A stretch of DNA of 64,000 nucleotides from Primula veris. Lineage: Eukaryota; Streptophyta; Magnoliopsida; Ericales; Primulaceae. The translations under genes were made by a program, and so were the position numbers. The notes beneath the pieces were generated by a model, which was given only the letters and a program-made list of their open reading frames with translations, was not told the origin of the DNA and ran no database searches. The first letter of the stretch is position 1. Each line of letters starts with the position of its first letter. Shown here one piece after another: positions 32,738 through 45,224 of this stretch. Location: positions 21,087,631 to 21,151,630 of the forward strand of contig OY821749.1 of NCBI GenBank assembly GCA_963682055.1, read 5' to 3'.

Positions 32738-35700
32738 TCAGAATATGAAGTCGTTTAGTTGAGCATTCTTGTTGGCATGAATATCCCTATGTAAAATATA
32801 TGCAGCATCCTCTACACCCGCATTCAAACAATTCATTCTGTGCCTAATTACAATACATATGCACATAAGTGTGTATTATAACTTATAAGCTAAAGAGAGA
32901 TTAGAAATTCACCAGAAGTTCCTAACATACCATTCAAAGTGATCTTCACAGCAAATTGAATTTCCAATAATTGAAAGCCCAGCTCCCTTCCTGTTAATGG
33001 AACACAAGAAATTAGAGAAATAAAAAAAAGATATGATAGTTGCCTATAGAATAAATTACTGAAGCAATAACGCCTACTGTTTAATCGGGAGAACAAAAAT
33101 AGCGAGATAAAGAGCAATTGAAACTTGAAAACCATATAAACAGCATACCAAGTTGCAGTACACATGTCATAGAACTTGTCAAAGGCTTTGTCAAAACAGT
33201 AGTGGCAAACGAGAAGATCCTTGATATCAGTCACCTTACATGTAGATTTACAGCATTTCACCTAGACCGAAAAATGATGAACCGTCAAGTGGGTAAATCT
33301 TACTAATAATCGTCATATTATGTACCATTAGGTATTATGCCACTAAATTAGCATAAGATCGGAAGTTAACAAATTAAAAGTTCATATTTCATTTAGCATG
33401 CCAAACACGATTTCATTTCCCAAATAGATATCCAATATTATCCAAGTACTTTCCTTTGTCCAATAAATCAAATCCTATGGCAAAATCCTAAAATCAACAC
33501 CGATAGAATCCTTACACATGCTTTGCCAATAATTTTTAGTCTTTTCTGTACTTTTACATTTTCCATAATTGTATTGTGTTTTTATTATCCTCCAAAAATG
33601 CCAAGATGGGTGCGATAAGAGAAGCTTTGCAAGTGAGATAGATATAATGAGAGTTCTATTAGCTAAAACAAGAAAATAAGATGCAACCGCAGAACTATCA
33701 TACGAAGGCTACAACTTAGAAGAGTTGTCTTACCAAACGTTTTAGCTTATACGAGTAATACTGTCCATGAGATGGATGTTCTTTAATGTGCAGGCTCAAA
33801 TGACCTGCACTGGAAATTTAGTTTATTTCAATTTCATGGTCCTCATAAGACTTGCAATCTTTAAGAGAAACATCGCAGAAGAAACAACACAACAAAGTTG
33901 GAAAAAAAATGAAGCATGTAACAATCAACACACCATCTAAAGATAACTTTCAGGTATAAACAGATAAATCTCTCGATTGGTTAGTACAACAATCCTCTTT
34001 ACCTATTCGTAGAATAAGAAACTTAAATGCAAATTGCAACTTCCAGCCTTTCTTATGACTCCAGGGCCAATCATATAATCAACAAAAGGCTTCAAAACTC
34101 AGCACAAAAGTATAAGCTACATATAATCAATTCCATCCGCTTTTTGACAGTTAATATGACAGCTACTAGAAAAGAAAACTGTAATGCATACTCATTATTC
34201 AAGGAAATCTATATATAATATCTATAGTAACCTATGGCAAAGACCTCAATAGATCCCGACTCTGGTTCACTAATTAATACACGAAGTTTTGGCAATCTCT
34301 CAACTTCCGCATATTACGTTTCTTAATCCCGTTTCTGAAGAGAGTACTTCCTATAACATGCTCCTCTTTACACTCCAATGATTGAATTGCACTCATCTCC
34401 AGTGTCCGCTTCTGCAAATACTGGGTAGCCTGCGCTTGGACAGTCCTTGAACCCGATGACATGGCAGAAACATCCTTCAACCTCTTGATTTTGTCAATCA
34501 TTTCACTTTCCTTCATGAGTTCACATGACGCTGCTTTTTCACATGCCTTTTTAGCAATAGAATGAAAACCTTTTCTGAACGAGTGCTCAGCAAATGTCAT
34601 CCATTCTTCGCAAGAAACTTGTAGCCATAAATTGTTGGCAGATCTCAATTCCCTTAAATTCAAACCTTCGTATCTCAAAGCCAAACAACTCTCGGTATCA
34701 CCAGCAAGTGCAAACGCAGTGATCAGAAACTGAAGAACATGTAGTTTATGCTCAACTGATCTATTCGCAATTTCAAGAATAATAGAGATATATTCATGTC
34801 TCATAAATTCCTGCAAGCTCGATTGTACTTTGAGCAATGACTTTACGTCTTTGAAAACCATAGCCGACTCTAGAACCTGGAGAGTTATATAATCGAATCT
34901 CCTGCGTTTGACTTGGGAGCAAAACAGGCTGATTCGATCTGCCACTCTGCCAGACATATTAGATATATCTGGCTGTTAGGAATCAGTATATGTACTTTCC
35001 TACAGTCTAGTTTCTTTATGTATGTCTTTATCAGTGATTCAGTATCTACTATCCACCCATGTTGTACTAAGCACTTATGGAAACAAATTGAATACTGGCA
35101 AATTACAATATTAGACATGCATTCATAAAATCAAGTCACACTTGCATTGGGTTTCTGAGTTTGTCTATGTATGTCATCATCAGTGTCCACTCATAAGCAG
35201 ATAAACAAAAAAGAATGCCAAACAAATATGATCTTCAGTGTTCATTCATAAAATGAAATGAAAATATCGGATGGTCTGATATATACCTGTCACAAAATGC
35301 ATTACTGCACCCAAGACATGTGGCCAATGTAGAAGTCCGGCAACATGAGTTACACCTTGCAGTAGATGTGTTTTTGCCTATCTGATGGCATCTGCAAAGA
35401 TAAGAGTTAATATTTGTATCTAATTAAGAGAAAAATAAATTTCAAAATGGGTTGGGATATAGTGATTAGCGAGTAGTGTGTAATTATGATTTATGAGTAC
35501 AATAAACATGGTAGGAAAAATACCTTTTGTACAGTTGAAGGAGGTCCCTGGGTATGGGAAATGGTTTATTTTGACCTACTGGCACCTAAATAAAAATATA
35601 GCTCCAATAAGTACGAAAATCTATTATAAAAAGGGAGTGTAGATATAAGATCTCCGGTATATCTTTGCTGAATTATGAAGCTATCACCTGGTTATTATGT

Positions 35701-38700
35701 TCATTTAAACAAGAAGGCTGATGAAGATTAGACGATTGCACCAAACAATCTTCAGGGAGATGTCCAGGCCTGTGGCATTTCCAACTATAAATGGAGGAAA
35801 AAGAAACAATTCATCAAATGGTGGTATATCTCTTCGAATGACTGAAGACCAAAAATATAAAAGAGTCTGTTTGCTCATAAATTGCCAAAAGCATTCCGTA
35901 TCCGAAAAAGGTTCAACATTGGCTTGTTAGATTATAGGGGGTTATTACATTTTTGCACAAGATTCTGATTTTGTATATCAACCTACAAATATTAGCAACT
36001 AGTACAAAAAGGTTACATTTCTCGACAAGTTCAGTACACTACATAGGGAAACAACAATAGATTGTGGGCTAATATAGATTAAAAAAAACATGACGGGGGA
36101 ATAGAACAGGAAAAATGTGCTAGAATAGTGTACCATGTACATACGGTTATAGAATATTGTATAATTTTTTTTGTTTGATGACCAATTAGTACCCACGTCC
36201 ATGATTATGTTACCGATTTGATACACTAAAATCATCGAGAAATTTGATGTTAGTAATTGCTAAATCGTGTAGTTGGTGAACAAATCTGCTGATACTTCAG
36301 AGTAGGAAGCTGTAATTAACCCTGAATTATATGAACGGAAAATGCTTAAGCAAGGATATATACCATTCGTAGGTACAGAGGCTTGATCTCTTTCTGGACC
36401 AACGCATACGGTTATGATCCCAAGTGTCCCCTCCAGATTCTACCATGAGCGACTCGCTACGACTAGGAAGAAAGTCATCTTGATTTTGTTTTCTTAATGG
36501 TTCCTGATACAGAATATAATAAGATTTGGCATTTTCAGATTGACAAAATGAGAGTAATTGATATGTTTTAAAAAGGGGCACAAAAAACGAAACCTCGGAA
36601 AGTTTCAGGCTCTTCAAGAGCTCGGCTTTACAATCCATGCTGCAGACATCGTCCTCGGTCTACAAAAAACAGTAATCTTGATGTGAAGGTTAAACACACA
36701 CACACACCGCTATATATATATATGCATTATAGCAAAGGAAAATAAGGTATGATGTACTACCTCGTCACAAATATATTCTCCATAATTTCCACAAATTACG
36801 CAAATAGGTTCTCCTGGTACTGCAGAGCGCTGCTCATTTCTTCTTTTCACGCGGTCAACTTCAACCAAATTATCTACAGAATTTAAATTAGCTAAAAACG
36901 CAAGCAACAAGATTCTTGAGATAGACATGTAGGCATATAGGTCAAGCAACTAAGAAGTAAGAAAAAAAATCTTCTTAAATATTATAAAATAAAAGATGTT
37001 GAGTTTAATGATTTCTCAAGTTTAACATCCTTCATTTTCCTTATACTTTACATGAGTTGTGGATGTAGTTATAAGTGGATACGCACAAAAAGACTGACTG
37101 TGTTAAACTTTCAGCTCGGTCAAACAGCTTATTACAAAAAGGCAACTCATAAAGTAGTTGTGCAGTGGGAGAAAAAACAAAAACAAGATACCTCATGAAC
37201 TCTTTTAAGCAGATTTTGCCCATCATAAGCAAATGGAAAGCAGAAAAGTGAGAGAACAAGTTGCAAAGGGACTAACCACAATGAGAGGGTTCTGGAATCT
37301 CTAGCTTATCGTCACAAGCCGATGAACTACTTTCTTCGCCTGACATTCACAAAATGCAAAATTTAAGTAAAATGGGAAGCAGTAACTCGTGATAAGTTCC
37401 TAGTTTTGAAGAAATGAAACAGATATGAAGTTATAAAACAGTCATTTTAAAGATGAAAAATTACAGATCCAGATATATTCATTCTCCTCAGGAAAATCTA
37501 TTAATCTTTTGGTTTCAATAAATAATGGTATTGAGAAGGACAAGATTGACAAATAAATTAGTTTCTGCAGAAGTTTTAACTCGCACTGACACCACTCTAC
37601 ATTTGGTGTAATGGCAAAGAAATCATTCTATAAGCTTGATATCTTAATGAAACAATGAGATAGAACTGCAATGGTTAATAGAGTAACATTACACAAAAAC
37701 CAGACAGACGAACAGAACAAGAATAACAAGTTCATTCAAGAGGCAGTAGTAATTAGTAAATAATAAGAGGACGTACTGTCATATTCTACCAAAGGCAGGC
37801 TAGAGCAAGACTCTCCCTGTAACACAAAAAAAATAAAATTATTTTGTTTTTATTATATACTGAAAGAAATAAAACATTTGTCGTAATAAACTTCATAATA
37901 AACACACTATCATTACCAGAACGTCTGCGGTTAGTTCCTGGTAGCTATGAGAAGAATCAACTTCTTTCCTGTTCAAAAAAAGTGTACATTATTACTAAAT
38001 TATTAACAGAGGTCCAGTTTTCCACTGACTAAATAAGGTCAAAAGATTTTACAAATTGAAGTACAACTCTTTTTTTTGGACGTTTGAAATACAATTTTTC
38101 TGATAATACTAGAGTCTTCATAAGTTATATTTACAGTTTTACACCATGAACAAGGTAAAAGCTATTTAATCTCTAGTTATAACTTGTATTATGATTTGTA
38201 CACTACACATGTAAATACTTTCGGAATACAACTTGTAATTTGGTTAGCTAAATACTTACACAATTCATTGTTACCACTTACCCAATGCAAATGGAGCTAA
38301 ATAGACATAGTAATTAACAGTGAAGGATACATGTATTATTTAAACTAAATAAATATAGCGGCGACGATTCTGTGGTTCAGTGAGTTTTTCTTCCCTCAGT
38401 AACTTACTATCAAATTTACGAAACTAACATTATGACATCATAATGCAATTACTAATTCATCTAAACTATCATACAATAAGTTTAAGCAAATAAGATGGAT
38501 AACTGGAGTTGGTTAAGTCAAACAAACCAATACACATCATATTTTACGCAAAAATGCAAAATAATAACCCTCACTTAATACACACATAGTTAATCCCGAG
38601 TCGAATCAAACGATATAAAATTCTGTCTCAAAACATGCAAATAATCCTAAACTTCAAATTTCTCTGACGTAAAATCAATCTCATACTAAAATCCTAAATT

Positions 38701-38766
38701 AGAAAAAAAAAGAAGCAATTTTAAAAAATATAACCTCCGCTTTTCGATATAATCACTGTGAGACAT
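32738..38766 (-). CDS. Zinc-finger protein with HIT-type and CCHC domains, 14 exons
   Basis: Exons in transcript order: 38735-38766, 37917-37968, 37777-37816, 37277-37339, 36761-36873, 36594-36659, 36364-36503, 35688-35784, 35524-35585, 35287-35391, 33734-33809, 33149-33261, 32931-32990, 32738-32843; total 374 residues. All sites are GT-AG and phases agree. Domains: residues about 80-120 hold a zf-HIT module ([14 protein letters not shown] then DDVCSMDCK across an intron); about 170-190 a CCHC knuckle ([14 protein letters not shown]); then [16 protein letters not shown] with [15 protein letters not shown]; then [31 protein letters not shown]; the end is [18 protein letters not shown]. The HIT module resembles that of DEAD-box helicases of the DDX59/RH41 kind, but no helicase domain is present. 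It probably belongs to a conserved plant CCHC zinc-finger family of unknown role. Intron 10 contains another gene. Confidence 0.82.
34274..34957 (-). CDS. DFO: DFO-like protein (meiotic double-strand break formation), nested gene
   Basis: A single open frame of 227 residues starting ATGTCTGGCAG, wholly inside intron 10 (33810-35286) of the zinc-finger gene and on the same strand. It reads [77 protein letters not shown] and [12 protein letters not shown]; Leu- and Ala-rich helices dominate and no known enzyme motif is visible. From memory this matches the plant-specific DFO family, needed in Arabidopsis for meiotic double-strand breaks; length is close to that family's. The frame has no stops and no repeat-like composition, so it is likely functional. 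The family name should be confirmed by search. Confidence 0.6.
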   Translation of the reverse strand: MSGRVADRISLFCSQVKRRRFDYITLQVLESAMVFKDVKSLLKVQSSLQEFMRHEYISIILEIANRSVEHKLHVLQFLITAFALAGDTESCLALRYEGLNLRELRSANNLWLQVSCEEWMTFAEHSFRKGFHSIAKKACEKAASCELMKESEMIDKIKRLKDVSAMSSGSRTVQAQATQYLQKRTLEMSAIQSLECKEEHVIGSTLFRNGIKKRNMRKLRDCQNFVY

Positions 38767-39428
38767 CGGCCGATCGATCTCTCCACCATCCCTCCTCCGT
38801 TCGATCCTAGAGAGAGAAACCCCCTCTCCTCTCTGCCGTTTACCTCGCCGGAATTCTCCACCTACGGAGACTGGTTCCTCCTCCGGAGAAGCAGCTCCGG
38901 TAAGCGCATTATAAGCTGCGATTTAAACAGAAATTTGAGAAAAAATAGGATTAAGAAAACAAAACCCTAATTCTAGAGAGAGAGAGATGAATTAATTACC
39001 TTTGAGGTTTTGAAGAGCGGTATTGAGACTTAAATCTTTATTATAAGTGTGAGATGGGTTTTTGTATAAATTCGTTCTGTTACTCATTTTCACTTTCTCT
39101 CTCTAAATTAATCTCCCTCTGTTTTTTCGTTCTAAAATTCGAGTTAATTGGGTATTTGTACTGGTGTGAAATCGTAAAGAGCCCCTATGAATTATGGGTG
39201 TTTTGCAAAAGTCTCGCAAAATATGGAAACCTTACGATTGGATTCTATGAGTTATTTATGTGTTGGAATTAACCCTCCTGCCGAAATCTTAAGGAGGTGG
39301 CTTTGTGTACGTTGGTCCGTTTTGGATAGTTTTATTGTGATACATAAATAAGTAAATATATAAGAATGGGAAATGGGGATGAGTGAAAAGAGTCGTTCAT
39401 GAGCGATCTTACGTTGAAAATACTCATG
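38767..39428. other. Upstream region of the zinc-finger gene
   Basis: Contains the presumed 5' UTR (GC-richer, about 38767-38960, minus strand) and promoter of the zinc-finger gene. A plus-strand open frame across it is not supported by any family features. Confidence 0.4.
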
Positions 39429-39436
39429 TTAATGAA

Positions 39437-39779
39437 CATGCCCGGTTTTATGGGTGGGCCACAAGAGCCCAGGCTCATGGCCTCCGAAAAATACCAAATT
39501 TAGAGGCATCCGTTTTTGAAAAAAATATGTTTAATAAATTTTATATAATATATAAATTATTGTTTTGGTACGTGTAATTGTGGGTTCAATACGGTAGTTT
39601 GTTAAAAGTTAATTATATTTTGTTATCATTCTTGTAGAATGTGGATTCAATCATTGTTAGTAACATTTTTGTATTTATTTTATTTAATTTTATTATTAAA
39701 TAAAATTAAATATAAATATACAAAAGATGTTTCGTTTTCAGAAAGGTCCAAGGCCTCCAAAACTATAGCTCCGACCCTG
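39437..39779. mobile_element. Short hAT-like element
   Basis: Ends CATGCCCGGTTTTATGG and CTATAGCTCCGACCCTG are imperfect inverted repeats of the CAGGGCCGG type, with GGCCTCC also repeated inverted inside. The flanking 8-mers TTAATGAA (39429-39436) and TTCATGAA (39780-39787) agree at 7 of 8 positions, as for an older hAT insertion. Length 343 bp, no coding. Confidence 0.65.
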
Positions 39780-40018
39780 TTCATGAATAAACTAGATCCT
39801 TTATTGGAAGCTTAATATTAGCAAGTTGTGTACACGAATATATCTGAAGTCTTACGTAGATGCATAGAACATACACACTTATGTATTTTCAGAACTAATC
39901 ATGGAGTTATTTACAAATTATAAATAATTTAATGAAGTTGATTGCAAAACACTCGGGTCGATAAGAGTTGTTTGCAATTTACTTGGTGTCACATTGAGCG
40001 TAACAATATGGAAAAAAC

Positions 40019-41118
40019 TGTTAGTTTTGGTGTACGTAAAATCAATAATTAAAAGTGCAAGTACTGAAAAGAAATAAACAATTTTATTTCTATAATGGAA
40101 TATGACTCTATCACAAAATTCCGACACTTGCAGAATATAAATGTAATTAATTAAAATTTCAGACAGAATAATATAAGTTATTAAACTGCTGGACTAATTT
40201 GTAATTAAACGAAACTGTCAGACAAAATAGTATGAAACTAAACTACTGAACTGTTTGTTAATTAAAAGAAACTGCCAGACAGAATAGTATAATTACTAAA
40301 CTGTTGAACTGTTTCTATAAATAAATTACATGACTGAAATGAAACTAATCTAATTACATAATTTAAACAGTACTTTAAATAAATTACAGAAAGGTAAAAC
40401 ATAATTTAAATGTTATAGCTAAAGACAGGAAATTGAAATACTGAAATTAAATTACAGAAATGAATTGGAAAAAAAAAGACATAAAAGAAATAGATGAGTC
40501 TACTGTTTAACAGAGTATGCCCTTAACCGATATTTGTCTAACCAGCTTTGAGGTTTCTGGTTATATTTGGCGCTTCGATCCCAATGTATAACGTCTCGGA
40601 TGACTTTCTGGTTATATTTGGCGCTTCGATCCCAATGTATAACGTCTCGGATGACTCGCCGGAAACTGGCGACGAGTTAAGGTCGAGCTGTTGGTGGGTG
40701 GCTCTCCCTGACTAAAATGTAATGCTGATTTGGAGAGATGGTATATGCTGCTGTGTTTTGACCTGTGGGGGGTCTGCCTATTTATAGGCTGGCTGAATAT
40801 CTCAAGGAATAATTTTGTATATACATTGTAAAAATGACAATTCATTTTCTAATGTGGGACAATTTCTAATGAGTTATCTTCGTTTAACCTATTTTTCCAG
40901 CATTAAAAGTTTTCCTTTTTCTCAACCACAATATTTGACGCCAATTTTCATTCACTTCCATTCTCCGAATAGGTCATGCGACATACCGTTACGAACCTTG
41001 TCATACCATCTATTCAATCGTCTTAAGTATAGTGTCAAAAGACAACTGTTGTCACTCGGAATCTTGACTCAAATATGGTCTCGTGACCATTCGGAAACTA
41101 TTTAAGTTTTTTCCAACA
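40019..41118 (-). mobile_element. Solo LTR, family S, copy B
   Basis: On the minus strand it starts TGTTGGAAAAAAC (at 41118) and ends AAAACTAACA (at 40019). The 5-bp AAAAC flanks it on both sides (40014-40018 and 41119-41123). Length is 1100 bp. The TATA-like CCTATAAATAGG (minus) is near 40777-40790. It shares with copies A and C the segments CACCAACAGCTCGACC and GACCTATTCGGAGAA. No internal element sequence adjoins it. Confidence 0.88.
40554..40655. repeat. 51-bp perfect tandem duplication inside LTR copy B
   Basis: 40554-40604 and 40605-40655 are identical and start TTTCTGGTTATATTTGGCGC. Copies A and C carry the segment once, so the duplication arose in copy B or its source. Confidence 0.9.
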
Positions 41119-41304
41119 AAAACATCACCGTCGTTACGTTCATTTAAATTTTCCATTCTAATTTGGTATATCTTGTTGGTGGAGTAGATCATATTGGAAG
41201 CAGAATTCGATGATTATGAAAAAAATGGTTCATGTTTTAAACATTTTAATGTTTATGCATCTCGTGCTAGTTTTGCTTATATAGTTGCCTAATTCAATGA
41301 GTAA

Positions 41305-41702
41305 GAGCATCCATAATAGTTGTGTTAACTTTTTGTTGTTAACTAATGACACATCATCATTTAAAAAATTATTAAATGACACATATGCATATTAAGTTAA
41401 ACACACACATTAGTTTTAACTTTAACAATATTATCTATTTTAATTAAAAATTAAATATTCAAAATACAATACTTATCTGTTTTTTTTTTTTCGTGATAGA
41501 AGAGATATGCGTGAGAAATATGAGGGTGGATCAGTTTTTTTTGCCATGTCATCAAGTAATAACACTTAAAAAGATTGTTATCTTTAACAATCTTTTTAAA
41601 TGTTATAAAGTTAACACACACTTTAACACATCTAATAATGGAGAGACAAAATTGTATTGTTAGCTAACATTTTTAGTTAACATACACCTGCTCTAGATGC
41701 TC
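41305..41702. mobile_element. Tourist/PIF-Harbinger-type MITE
   Basis: Ends read GAGCATCCATAATAG... and ...CTCTAGATGCTC, sharing GAGCATC and an inner GTTAACT, and TAA flanks both sides (41302-41304 and 41703-41705), the 3-bp target typical of PIF/Harbinger. The interior is AT-rich and includes an inner hairpin AAAAAGATTGTTATC / AACAATCTTTTT. 398 bp, non-coding. Confidence 0.7.
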
Positions 41703-41705
41703 TAA

Positions 41706-42376
41706 ACCTTCCTGTGATCTGGAAATGTGTAATATAATGTCGTAATGACCAGTTTTAAAATCGTCTGAATTTGTGAACGTTGGTATAAGAAACTTGCACA
41801 TGAAATTCTGTTTTGGCACAAACTAAAAATATTCCTTCATGAGCAATTTTATTCAAAAGAAAACTATAGTTAAAGCATAAAATGTGTTAGTTTTACAAAC
41901 AAAATCTAGAACCAGTCCCCATCTGGCAATATGTCACTCACACAAATAAATTTGGAGAGAACTATACCAGTCAGACATCGCAAAGAGTCCATATATACTA
42001 TTATATACAACCTGAGAAAAAAAATCATCTATCACTAAGTCATTCTAAAATTGTGAGACCTAAAAAACGTACACGAAATCAGGGCAGAGCGGAACGGATC
42101 CTCGTAGTTAAATTGGGTGGGGGAGGGGGGGAGCAATTGACCCCCTTGCACCATAAAGGATCCGCTCATGTTAACGGTGAAAGAAATTTGTAATGGGTGG
42201 GGATCCTCCAGGTCGAGTCGTTACACTATATCACTTTCTTTTGATGAGTGTAGCGTAATTAAATATCTGGTTTACGCCATACAACACTTCATTTTAAATT
42301 TTATTACTTACAATGATCAAATATAATATCAACACTCTTTTCTTGTTACATATTCTCCATCAATATTAAAGTGTAC
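41706..42376. other. Intergenic, nothing recognised
   Basis: AT-rich with a G-run (about 42117-42131). A CAGGGCAGAGCGG word near 42081 hints at a degraded hAT end, but no partner was found. Confidence 0.35.
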
Positions 42377-44230
42377 AGTTATTGGATAACATGTATATAT
42401 TAACATGGGTTCTCCATAGTGGTCAAATATCCACTTTGATACAAATTTACAAGTGTATAGCACTAGGAATTGACAGCGTTCTCGATTTGTAAAACTTGTG
42501 CGATAAGATTCAAAACGATATATTTACTTCGACTATTTGGTTAGTGTATGTGAATTTAAATTGGTTTCAAAGCTAACTTGTGAAAGGATACAACATCAAA
42601 TGTTGAGAAGTTGAAAAAACTGTTGGAAAATTGTAGGAAAACATGTTTTTAAACATGGTTGTTCCAAGTGGTCAGGGACCATCTTTGAGTCAATTTTCGA
42701 TGCGACTACTCAGTTTTTCTGAGGCCATACTCAAAGCGTTTGAGTAGCTCGTACGACGAGCTTCGCAACGGTATATCGCATGACCTATTCGGAGGAAGGG
42801 TGTGAATGATAATTGGACTCGAAGGTTGGTACTCGAAAGAGGCAATAAAGTCAATGCTGGAAAATGAGAAAAGAAATGAGATTTAACCCATGAGAGTTAT
42901 CCCACATTGGAAAATCATGAGTGATTTTTACAATATATATACTAAGGTATCCCATGTGGATATTAAGTAGTGTGTCCACATACACATGTGTGTATTGTGT
43001 ACCACACATGGGCTTGCTCGACGGGCGGGCTTGCTCGTTGGGTTTTTAGCTCAACGGGAAAAAGTGCGCCTGTTCCTGTTCGGGAAAAGTGTTCCTGTTC
43101 GGGAAAAGCGTGTCTGTTCGGGAAAAGTGCGCCTGTTCGGGAAAAGCTTCCAGCAAAGCTGTAACTGTTGCAATAAATATGAATTTATTGCAAAGTTAAT
43201 ACTGCAGTTTCGAATTTCGAAAACTGACAGTAGTAAAGTGACTTTAATGGCTGAGATACTCAGCAAGCCTATAAATAGGCAGACCCCCCACATGTCAAAC
43301 ACAACATTCATAACATTCTGAAATAAAATACAGAAGCATATATCATCTCTCAAAACCAGCATTACATTTTAGAACCAGAGAGAACCACCCACCAACAGCT
43401 CGACCTTGACTCGTCGCCAGTTTCCGGCGAGTCATCCGAGACGTTGTACCTTGGGATCGAAGCGCCAACGCAACCAGAAACCTTAAGGTGGTTGGGCGAA
43501 TATCGGTTAAGGGCATACTGTTAACAGTAGCCTCGTCTTATTTTATTCTATTCTGTCCATTTCATTTACGTCTTTTAATTCTGTCCATTTCATTTACGCA
43601 TTCAATTCTGTCCTTTCTATTTTAGTATTTCAATTGCTGTCCTTAGCTGTAGCTTTATATTCTGTTTGTACTTATCTGTAATTAGTTTAAAGTTCCGTTT
43701 TTTTGCTGTAATTACTATTCTGTAATTTAATTCTGTAATTAGAATAGTTTCAATTCAGTCCTGTAATTTCAATTTCAAACAGAACAATCCGGCTGTTAAG
43801 TTTGTACTTTCCAGTCCGGCAGTTTCTATTTATTGCAATTCAGTACATCAGATTATTAATTAATAATAATCTGATAACGTTTGCTTTAATTATTTTCAGT
43901 GCCTACATGTTGTAATTAGTTTATTGTATTTCATTTGGAAATTAATAAAGATTACACTGGTCTTAATTAATTCTTGTTTAGTCCTTTTATTATTATTAAT
44001 TGTTATTTCGTACACGGAAACCAACAAAAACTCTTGGCGTTTTATCCCATACAGGTTTTGCGTTTGCACATTTTTTATGTGCGTCTTTGTCATTATCCGG
44101 TTCCAAATCTCAAACCAAAGTCTTTGGACATTACAGCGAGTTGTATCAACCGTATTTAGTGTTGCAGTTACACATGATAGACGTTGTAGAAACTCACAAG
44201 ACAAATATCGTTTAAGGGCAAATTGTTTGC
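42377..44230 (+). mobile_element. Possible older family-S LTR, interrupted by copy C
   Basis: Left piece 42377-42620 keeps the opening pattern of the family (ATTGGATAACATG, TTAACATGGGTT, GTGGTCA, later GGTTTCAAAGCTAAC), but strongly diverged. The right piece 44032-44230 contains ACAAATATCGTTTAAGGGCA, like GAATATCGGTTAAGGGCA inside copies A and C. If correct, copy C landed in an older relative. The match is partial and the right part is weak. Confidence 0.33.
42621..44026 (+). mobile_element. Solo LTR, family S, copy C
   Basis: Starts TGTTGGAAAATTG and ends GGAAACCAACA; AAAAC flanks both sides (42616-42620 and 44027-44031). Length 1406 bp. TATA-like CCTATAAATAGG at about 43268. A GTTCGGGAAAAG word is repeated four times near 43078-43145, just upstream in U3. 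Same orientation as A and opposite to B, which lies 1.5 kb to the left. Confidence 0.9.
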
Positions 44231-44231
44231 A

Positions 44232-45135
44232 GTTGATTTATTGATTTATGAATCTATTAGTTGTTTGAATTAAAACCTAGTTATGAGCGAAATATGCTAA
44301 AGCTAGCCTTACATACTATCAACTACTATGATAATTTGTTAAGTGTCGATCTTATTTCTCAAAGTCAACATAGAAATCCAAGACTTAACCGTGCTTAACC
44401 CACCTTTCGACCGATTTAAGGCTCTGGGTTAATCTCAGTTAAAAATGCAAATAATTTAAGAAGAATTAGCATGATGAAGGAGCATAAGAGCAGGTGAAAT
44501 ATATAGACGGGCATTCGAGTTATTTAATCGTGTTTATAAAAATTGAAATTAACAATAGAATATTATCACTGCCACTTAGATCTTGTTTAACAGTGAGACT
44601 TAGCTAAGGGGGAGCAACTGCTGTTTAGGAATAGCGACTCGTCAAGTTGAACGATTTAGAGTTCGGGTGCGGAGTTCAATTTTTTAAAATATAAAATAAA
44701 TAAATAATAAAATATAGTTTCATTAATAAATAACTTTAAAACTTAAGTAGTTCAGTTAAAGAAATCCTCTTTTAATCCTTATATATATATATATATTTTA
44801 ATAAAAATTTATAAAATAAATATGACTAAATGTTGTTAAAAAAACTGTTCACGTATTTGATTGTTTCTTTATCAAAGTCCATGGATCAATTTGTATTCAA
44901 AACCAAATCAAAAACACAAGTTTTAATTTTCTGTGACCAGTTTGCATGACTTTAAAACTAATCCAGGACCATTGTGTAGTTTTTCTTACGGACCACGCTT
45001 AAATTTCTCAATATTACAAGGGCTAATAGGTAAAGAAATGTTTTTTTTAATCCAGGTAGAAAGCTCCGTTCTAATCTATCCTCTCTTCTCCGATTGCGGA
45101 GACGCATCCCAAGAGTACCCTGCCGCGCCTCTGTC
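44232..45135. other. Intergenic, nothing recognised
   Basis: AT-rich, no exon or repeat boundary identified before the nested hAT elements. Confidence 0.4.
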
Positions 45136-45224
45136 CAGGGGCGGTCCAAGCCGAAGGCGAGTAACGCTTGTGCCTTGGGTAACATACAATCTAATTTTTT
45201 TGGACAGAATCATAATGGTCCAAT

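Noticed and set aside
38758..38970. Plus-strand open frame at the zinc-finger gene start
   Set aside because: It is antisense to the 5' UTR and first exon of the minus-strand gene and has no family features.
42070..42230. Possible further hAT end (CAGGGCAGAGCGG)
   Set aside because: No matching opposite end or target duplication could be found nearby.
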